A stretch of 64,000 bases of DNA from Vigna angularis (Eukaryota; Streptophyta; Magnoliopsida; Fabales; Fabaceae), in contig NC_068976.1 in assembly GCF_016808095.1 (NCBI RefSeq), positions 372,001 through 436,000 on the forward strand, in the 5' to 3' direction. A program made the position numbers and the translations under genes. This document shows positions 56,018 to 64,000 of the stretch, one piece after another. How positions within the stretch are numbered: position 1 is the stretch's first letter; each line of letters opens with the position of its first letter. The notes under the pieces are model-generated. The model was not told the DNA's origin and ran no database searches. It saw nothing but the letters and a program-made list of their open reading frames with translations.

Positions 56018-57902
56018 ATGGAATTTGTTTGTCAAACACTGAGGAAGAGTGAATGTGTTTTTGAGTGTGTGCATGTTACTTGTAATGATAAATGTAATTT
56101 TGTCGCTAAATGTTTTTATGAGTCATTTGAAGCAAAGTTATTCCAGAACAGAAAAAGTGGCACAAATAGACTGGAATATAGAGTTGAAAGAGTGGACTTT
56201 TAGACAGAGAGGTTCACCAAATTCCTAAATAGGAAGAAGGCTAATGAGCATCCAGATGATGGTAAAAAGAAAAACAAGGAAGAAAATCTACCAAGGACTG
56301 ATCTAATCATGATGGCCAAGTAAGAAACAAGAAAAGCATGTATGGAACAAGAAGCAAAGGGATCCATGTGGTATCTGGATAGCGGGTGTTCACGACTACT
56401 GGTCATCTCATTTACGGTGATAACAACAAGGGTAAAATCATTGGTATTGGTAAAATTCAAACACCCTGAGCATATGAAATTGAAAATGTTTTGCTTGTTA
56501 GGTTTAAAGAATAATCTGCTTAGAATTAGTCAATTGTGTGACAAAGAACTACAAATAACATTTGAACCAAACTATTGTCTAATAAGCAATGGGTCATCAG
56601 ATGAACTGTTATTAATTGGAAAAAAATACAACAACATATATATGATTGACTTTAGAAAAACATTGTTCAGATTTGTTGTTTGTTTAATATCTAAAGAGGA
56701 TGATGTGTGGTTATGGCACAAAAGATTAGCTCATATTAACATGGGTCAGTTAAATAAACTTGTGTCCAAAGATCTTGTAATTGGTCTTCCAAACATACAA
56801 TATACCTCTGATAGATTATGTGATGCTTGCCAAAGAGGGAAACAAACAAGAACATCTTTTAAAAATAAAAGAGAGGTGTCTACTACTAGACCCCTTGAAT
56901 TGTTACATATGGACTTGTTTGGACCCTCAAGAGTCAGAAGTCTTGGAGGTAATTTGTATGGCTTGGTGATTGTTGATGATTATTCTCGTTATTCCTGGAC
57001 CTTCTTTATTTCTGACAAAAGTGAAACTTTCAGGGTGTTCAAGAAATTTGATGCCATGATTCAAAACTAAAAGGAACTCAGGATCAAGTCCATAAGGAGT
57101 GATCATGGCAAGGAATTCCAAAATGAGGTGTTTGATGAATACTGTGCAGAAATGGGTATTTCTCACAACTTTTCTGCACCAAGAACCCCTTAGCAGAATG
57201 AAGTTGTTGAAAGGAAGAACAGAGCATTGGAAGAGTTGGCAAGAACTATGCTCAACGAGAGAGACTTACAAAAGTACTTCTGGGCGGATGTTGTAAGCAC
57301 AACATGTTATGTTCTCAATCGAACTGTGATCAGAGCAATGCTAAAACTCACTCCCTACGAGCTGTTGAAGGGAAGAAAGCCCAATATCACACATGTGAGG
57401 ATCTTTAGTTGTAAGTGTTTTTTTCTTAACAATGGTAAAGAAAGCTTAGGCAAATTTGACTCTAAAGCCGATGAGGCTATATTTATTGGTTATTCACTCA
57501 CTAGTAAAGCATACAGAGTGTATAACAAAAGAACTATGAATGTAGAGGAATCTGTACATGTTGCATTTGATGAATATATTGATACTACTACTAATCAAAT
57601 GCATTCCAGAAAGTATATAGATGCAAGTGATTCTATAGAAGAGGAAGAGGAAAACGAAGAAATTCAAGAAAATAAAACCTCTAAGAATATTGTTGATCCT
57701 CCCAGAACAGAATCGATTAAGGAATGAAAAACACCTAGAAATATATTAACCAGCAACATCATTGGGGACATCACAAGGGGAGTTTCCACTAGACGTCAAC
57801 TTAATATATTTTGTATGAATGTTGCATATGTTTCAAAGATTGAACCAAAGAATACTGAGGTTGCACTTGCTAATGAAAAATGGATGATGGCTATGCAAGA
57901 AG
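56018..57902 (+). pseudogene. copia pol remnant (protease, integrase, RT start), unit 1
   Basis: After a short damaged gag start (MEFVCQTLRKSE) comes protease WYLDSGCS, then the GAG-pre-integrase zinc site (LWHKRLAHIN and CDACQRGK). The integrase core follows with HMDLFGPSR (first Asp), IRSDHGKEF (second Asp) and NEVVERKNRALEELA (catalytic Glu), plus the C-terminal RKPNITHVRIFSCKCFFLN segment. Stops occur at 57068-57070 and in PRTP*QNEVVE. RT begins at NTEVALANEKWMMAMQEEL and is cut by the duplication junction at 57902. Confidence 0.85.
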
Positions 57903-58701
57903 AGTTAACTTCGGTTTAAATCAATCTGTGTGAATTAAAATTTGTGATTGATTGTTTTAATTTGATTGTATAATTGATTAACCTATGTGTATATATGCAA
58001 TTTGACAAATTTCACTATTACATTCATATCATTGCATATTTATACCTTAACCGTGTTGATTATTGTACTGCATTGGTACTAAAATGCTTGATCTAGTTAA
58101 GCCTAAAAGGTTATGCAAGAATACTGTTTGTTGACTGAGCTAAGATGAAAAATCAACATTATTCTGTAGAAAAGAATCGATTAAGATGAAGCTTTAATCG
58201 ATTACGATTCGTCATTTGGTTTAAAGATTCCAAACTTTTTATATTTGATACTTTAAACCTTGACTTATATTCTGTTATATGATATTGATCTTATATCTCT
58301 TTGCTTAATTCGCTGTGAATATGATTTGAGATTATAAATGTTTAAACTATTGTGATAATTCAACATGTATCAATACTACTCTGATATGATGTTTGTAATA
58401 TTTCTCTGATACATTGCTTGAATATTCTTGAGTGATATATGCTCTGATATATCTGTATTATGCATCTGTGCAGTGATATCTGAATATACATAATGACAGG
58501 GGGAGCGTTGTATGTTGTTTAATTGTTCACATGTTACTGAAAGGGGGAGAAAATGATAAAAGCATGTGAAGATTATTGATAGGGAGAGCATAAACTTATT
58601 CTGATATACTAATTGATGCATCTCAAATTGCTTTATTATTTCTATTTAAATTATAATGTACTACATGCCTTTTTTTGCTAATGCCCAAAGGGGAGAATAT
58701 T

Positions 58702-60078
58702 TGATGTACCTAAACTGTGTTTTTTGGGATAAATGAACAGTGTTTAATTGTGACTGTACAACATGGTTTTATTAATCATGGTTGTGCATACTACTGTGTT
58801 GGAAATGTGATTATATCTGTGTATGAATAATATGAGTTTTGAAATTGAAAAACCACATGAACCAAACATATCTATATGACTTAATCGATTATAATGGTAT
58901 GATAATCAATTAAAGTCATCAGACAACTTAAGCTTTAAACTATGGCAACACAACAAGTTTTCAATCGATTACGTTAGTGGTTAAATCAATTAAAACTCGT
59001 GGTTTGCACAATTCGTTTTCAAGTTTGTTGTGATGGATCTTGAGAAGAAAAGTTTTCAAAAATATACTAAGTGTTAAAACTTAATCGATTACATGCATCT
59101 TGTATTCAATAAAGTTTGTTAAAGATTTGAAAATTATTTCATTATTTGACATAACGGTCACAACGGTCATATTTTTAAATATGTTGACCAAGCATTAATT
59201 GCAAATCGATTACATTAACTGTGCATTTAATTAATGACTTTGATTGCTGTTAATCTGTTATAACTGTGAGATGAAATCGATTATATTAATAGCATAATCG
59301 ATTTAAATGTGTCTTATTTGACTTATGCTATATATAGACACATGATTTAAAATTCTGTAAAACAATTGATTTTAACACTTTCATATCTATTTCAGTAAAT
59401 GCTTTAAAGTTTTACAGAAGAGGAAAATGCTCCAAGAAACAAGAATTGTCGTGGTGAATAAGTTTTGATGTTTTCTTGAAAGCTCGATTGATTGATTCAA
59501 ACTGACTGATCATTCTGCACAATAGAGGTGCATACTGCTGGATCAGGAAGCTCTTGCAAACGCTTTAGTGTTGTTGTTTCCTGGTGGTGTATACAGGAAG
59601 AAGAATGTGTGGTTCTTGACTTTGAGGGGGATAACAAAGGGTTAACTGTTGGAGAGGATTGTTCTTGCTGCTCATCTGTTATAATTGGCTATTTTCGATT
59701 AGTGAGTTAGAGAGGTTGTTTAGATTTTGACGAGTGAGGTCGTTGTAAAAACCTTGTTGTAAAAAATCAGATCTTATAGTGCAATTGGCTTTCGGTCTAA
59801 GGTTGATCGAAAGGACATTGAATGTAGGCTTGGCCAAACCACTATAAAAACCTAGAGTTTGGATCTTCTTCTCCCTAACTCTCTGCATTTAATCGATTGC
59901 ATATTACTTGTATTCAAATACACTTACTGTCACATTGCATACATTTTTACTTGCAATTCAAGAAAAGTTTAAGGACTTATAGTTTTGCGAAAAAGATTTT
60001 AAAAGCAATCATTTTTATACTACACCAATTCAACCCCCCCGTCTTGGTGTGAGAAACGAAGTACATCTTTCTTTAACA
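58702..60078 (+). repeat. 3' LTR of copia element 1, duplicate
   Basis: Copy of 53253-54629 in unit 2. Confidence 0.85.
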
Positions 60079-61383
60079 GTATTGATTGATGCATACTATT
60101 GTGCTTATGAAGTGACTGTATCTGTGTATGCACAATATATGTTTTGGTGATATAAAAATCACATGCAAAGAAGCATATGTGCATGACTTAATCAATTACA
60201 ATGGTGTGATACTGAATTAAGGTCATCAGAAAGCTTGAGTTTTAAAATATGGCAAAACAACTAATTTTGAATTGATTACATTAGTTGGTGAATCGATTAA
60301 AACTCGTGTGTTTGGACATATCTTTTCAAATGTGTTGTGATGAGTTTTTAGAAAGAAAATTTTTCAAAAACTCTTCTAACTGTTAAAGCTTAATCGATTA
60401 CATAGTTTATGTATTCAATTAAGTCTGTTAAGATTTGAAAACTGACTTATGCTTGTCATAACTGCTATAACGGTCATATTTTTAAATGTGTTTGACTAAG
60501 CATTTAATGAGAATCACATTAATTGAACATTCAATTATGTGCTTTGGTTGTTGTAAGTCTGTTACATGTGTTTAATGTAACCGATTACATTAATGTAGTA
60601 ATCGATTGATTTGCGTTAGAATTGACAAAAACTATATATTGACGCATTGTTTGATTTTCTGTAGAAAAATTGAGAATTACACTTTCATATCTCATTCATT
60701 TTCATTTGAGAGGTTTTACAAATTGATCAAAGGCTCCAACAATCAAGAACGAGACGTGGTTTATAGATCTTGAAGAATTCTTGAGAAGCAAACATGACTG
60801 GACTGAAAAGACTGATTGTTTCTGCACAACTGAAGGTGCATTTTGTTTGATCAGGAGAAGAAGACTTGTAATCTTTGGTTTTTTGTTCCTTGTATGTGTG
60901 GTGTCAGGAAAAAGAGTGGTGTACTCTTAACTTTGAGAGGGGATATCTCAAAGGTGTTGATGCGATAGGAACGGGGTAGTTCTATTTTGGCAGGTTTTGT
61001 AGTTCTATATTTGATTGAGAGTTTGTGAGGTTTTTACATTTTGAGAGTTGCTCTATAAAGCCTTAGCTGTAATACTCTGATCATTATAGTGAATTGTTCT
61101 GTAATTTAAGGTTGATTGGGAGGGTGACTGGATGTAGGGATTGAGGCCGAACTAGTATAAAAACTGAGTTTGATTTTTTTCTCCCTATCTTTTTACATTC
61201 GTGCATTCATTCTGTTATAGTCTTTGCATACATACTAGTTTCATTGCACACATTGCTTACAACATAAGAAAGGTTTCAAGAACCATACCTTTTGCGAAAA
61301 AGATTTGAAAAGTGTTAGTTTTTATAAAACACCAATTCACCCCCTCTCTTGGTGTTGAGAAACAAAGTCCAACAATTCTAACA
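60079..61383 (+). repeat. 5' LTR remnant of copia element 2, duplicate
   Basis: Copy of 54630-55934 in unit 2, followed by the primer site at 61385. Confidence 0.8.
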
Positions 61384-61466
61384 ATTGGAACCAGAGGTAA
61401 TTTTCAAAAATTATTTGAAAAATAAATCGATTAACCTTTTTGTATAATTGATTATTTGATCCTAAA

Positions 61467-64000
61467 ATGGAATTTGTTTGTCAAACACTGAGGAAGAGTG
61501 AATGTGTTTTTGAGTGTGTGCATGTTACTTGTAATGATAAATGTAATTTTGTCGCTAAATGTTTTTATGAGTCATTTGAAGCAAAGTTATTCCAGAACAG
61601 AAAAAGTGGCACAAATAGACTGGAATATAGAGTTGAAAGAGTGGACTTTTAGACAGAGAGGTTCACCAAATTCCTAAATAGGAAGAAGGCTAATGAGCAT
61701 CCAGATGATGGTAAAAAGAAAAACAAGGAAGAAAATCTACCAAGGACTGATCTAATCATGATGGCCAAGTAAGAAACAAGAAAAGCATGTATGGAACAAG
61801 AAGCAAAGGGATCCATGTGGTATCTGGATAGCGGGTGTTCACGACTACTGGTCATCTCATTTACGGTGATAACAACAAGGGTAAAATCATTGGTATTGGT
61901 AAAATTCAAACACCCTGAGCATATGAAATTGAAAATGTTTTGCTTGTTAGGTTTAAAGAATAATCTGCTTAGAATTAGTCAATTGTGTGACAAAGAACTA
62001 CAAATAACATTTGAACCAAACTATTGTCTAATAAGCAATGGGTCATCAGATGAACTGTTATTAATTGGAAAAAAATACAACAACATATATATGATTGACT
62101 TTAGAAAAACATTGTTCAGATTTGTTGTTTGTTTAATATCTAAAGAGGATGATGTGTGGTTATGGCACAAAAGATTAGCTCATATTAACATGGGTCAGTT
62201 AAATAAACTTGTGTCCAAAGATCTTGTAATTGGTCTTCCAAACATACAATATACCTCTGATAGATTATGTGATGCTTGCCAAAGAGGGAAACAAACAAGA
62301 ACATCTTTTAAAAATAAAAGAGAGGTGTCTACTACTAGACCCCTTGAATTGTTACATATGGACTTGTTTGGACCCTCAAGAGTCAGAAGTCTTGGAGGTA
62401 ATTTGTATGGCTTGGTGATTGTTGATGATTATTCTCGTTATTCCTGGACCTTCTTTATTTCTGACAAAAGTGAAACTTTCAGGGTGTTCAAGAAATTTGA
62501 TGCCATGATTCAAAACTAAAAGGAACTCAGGATCAAGTCCATAAGGAGTGATCATGGCAAGGAATTCCAAAATGAGGTGTTTGATGAATACTGTGCAGAA
62601 ATGGGTATTTCTCACAACTTTTCTGCACCAAGAACCCCTTAGCAGAATGAAGTTGTTGAAAGGAAGAACAGAGCATTGGAAGAGTTGGCAAGAACTATGC
62701 TCAACGAGAGAGACTTACAAAAGTACTTCTGGGCGGATGTTGTAAGCACAACATGTTATGTTCTCAATCGAACTGTGATCAGAGCAATGCTAAAACTCAC
62801 TCCCTACGAGCTGTTGAAGGGAAGAAAGCCCAATATCACACATGTGAGGATCTTTAGTTGTAAGTGTTTTTTTCTTAACAATGGTAAAGAAAGCTTAGGC
62901 AAATTTGACTCTAAAGCCGATGAGGCTATATTTATTGGTTATTCACTCACTAGTAAAGCATACAGAGTGTATAACAAAAGAACTATGAATGTAGAGGAAT
63001 CTGTACATGTTGCATTTGATGAATATATTGATACTACTACTAATCAAATGCATTCCAGAAAGTATATAGATGCAGGTGATTCTATAGAAGAGGAAGAGGA
63101 AAACGAAGAAATTCAAGAAAATAAAACCTCTAAGAATATTGTTGATCCTCCCAGAACAGAATCGATTAAGGAATGAAAAACACCTAGAAATATATTAACC
63201 AGCAACATCATTGGGGACATCACAAGGGGAGTTTCCACTAGACGTCAACTTAATATATTTTGTATGAATGTTGCATATGTTTCAAAGATTGAACCAAAGA
63301 ATACTGAGGTTGCACTTGCTAATGAAAAATGGATGATGGCTATGCAAGAAGAGTTAAATCAATTTAAAAGGAACAACATGTGGGAACTGGTTCCAAAAGC
63401 AGGAACTCAACAGGTTATAGGCACAAAGTGGATTTTTAGAAACAAAATGGATGATTCAGAAGAAATCATAAAAAATAAGGACAGACTGGTTGCGAATGGT
63501 TACAGTCAAGAAGAGGGAATCGGTTATGATGAGACTTATGCACCGATGGCCAGATTGGAAGCAATAAGAATACTGCTAGCCATTGCTTCTGTGATGAGAT
63601 TTAAATTGTATCAAATGGACATTAAGAGTGTTTTTCTAAATAGGTACATTAAGGAAGAAGTATTTGTTGAACAACCACTAGGTTTTCAAGATTATGAGTA
63701 TCCAGATCATGTTTTCAAACTGAAAAAGGCTCTGTATAGACTGAAATAGGCGCCAAGATCTTGGTATGAATGTCTAAGTGAATTCTTGATCAAGAAAGGA
63801 TTTACAAGGGGTAAAGTTGATTCAACCCTTTTCATAAAAAACTCTGGAAATGATAGATTGTTTATACAAATTTATGTTGATGATATTATATTTGGATCAA
63901 CTAATCCTCTGGTATGCAAAGAGTTCTCTAAGACAATGCAAGATGAGTTTGAGATGTCCATGATGGGAGAACTCACTTATTTTCTAGGACTTCAAGTAAC
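61467..64000 (+). pseudogene. copia pol (protease, integrase, RT), running off the right edge
   Basis: It repeats the protease and integrase of unit 1, then continues past 63351 into RT: GTKWIFRNKMDDS, VANGYSQEEGIGYDETYAPM, ARLEAIRILLAIAS, LYQMDIKSVFLNRYI (first catalytic Asp), VFVEQPLGFQDYEYPD, LKKALYRLK, a TAG stop at 63747-63749 in place of the conserved Gln, PRSWYECLSEFLIKKGF, and FIQIYVDDIIFGSTNP with the YVDD catalytic pair intact. Gag is almost entirely deleted. Stops in integrase and RT make it inactive as it stands. Confidence 0.87.

Larger units (their letters stand above)
52454..57902 (+). repeat. Tandem duplication, unit 1 (5,449 bp)
   Basis: It is nearly identical to 57903-63351. 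Both junctions and the right end share AGTTAA (52454-52459, 57903-57908, 63352-63357). It covers the 3' tail and 3' LTR of copia 1 and the 5' LTR and pol start of copia 2. Confidence 0.93.
57903..63351 (+). repeat. Tandem duplication, unit 2 (5,449 bp)
   Basis: Every feature recurs at +5,449: LTR 58702-60078, second LTR 60079-61383, pol from 61467. I noticed three substitutions: C52614/T58063, A52717/G58166 and A57626/G63075, the last changing Ser to Gly. I did not compare every base. Confidence 0.93.

Overview
This window looks like repeat-rich nuclear DNA of a legume, probably a Phaseoleae species such as Vigna or Phaseolus. That placement is an inference from AT-richness, spliced plant gene structure, SIRE-like copia elements with an envelope-like ORF, and Athila-type gypsy elements with tRNA-Asp primer sites. 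Only one intact host gene is visible: a four-exon alpha/beta-hydrolase on the + strand (about 25.5-29.5 kb). A second host locus, an LRR receptor-like protein gene (35.4-37.8 kb), is a pseudogene broken by frameshifts and by a hAT-type insertion. Nearly all other sequence is transposable elements, many nested and decayed.

Layout. 0-1.6 kb: 5' end of a copia element on the - strand. 1.7-3.2 kb: a complete non-autonomous Mutator-like element with a 9-bp target duplication. 3.2-6 kb: AT-rich DNA. 6-20.1 kb: a decayed gypsy element whose internal minisatellite is split at 7399-18326 by a nest: a 2.7-kb solo LTR that itself holds a second solo LTR (8306-9410) and an Athila-like element (11100-18235). 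That Athila-like element contains an inverted third LTR. 20.1-22.3 kb: AT-rich. 22.3-24.8 kb: another solo LTR with target duplication, antisense and upstream of the hydrolase gene. 29.9-30.6 kb: an LTR end carrying six successive foldbacks with changing stems and a constant loop. 30.6-34.5 kb (-) and 40.9-43.7 kb (+): two inverted copies of a non-coding LTR element. 34.5-35.4 kb: 3' end of a copia element. 37.8-40.9 kb: retroelement and CACTA fragments with short palindromic arrays. 43.7-48.7 kb: Athila-type element on the - strand with gag-protease but no RT. 48.7-64 kb: SIRE-like copia elements, including a gag plus envelope-like element without pol, a second element with pol, and a nearly identical 5,449-bp tandem duplication across both.

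The genes do not form a pathway. Gag, protease, integrase and RT remnants belong to several retroelement families; the hydrolase is the only clear housekeeping or metabolic gene. The most unusual signals are the constant-loop, variable-stem foldback array at 29.9-30.24 kb, a smaller covarying hairpin repeat at 10.7 kb, the recent tandem duplication at 52-63 kb, and clusters of one palindrome shared by unrelated LTR families. All family names come from recognising motifs by eye; no database search was run.
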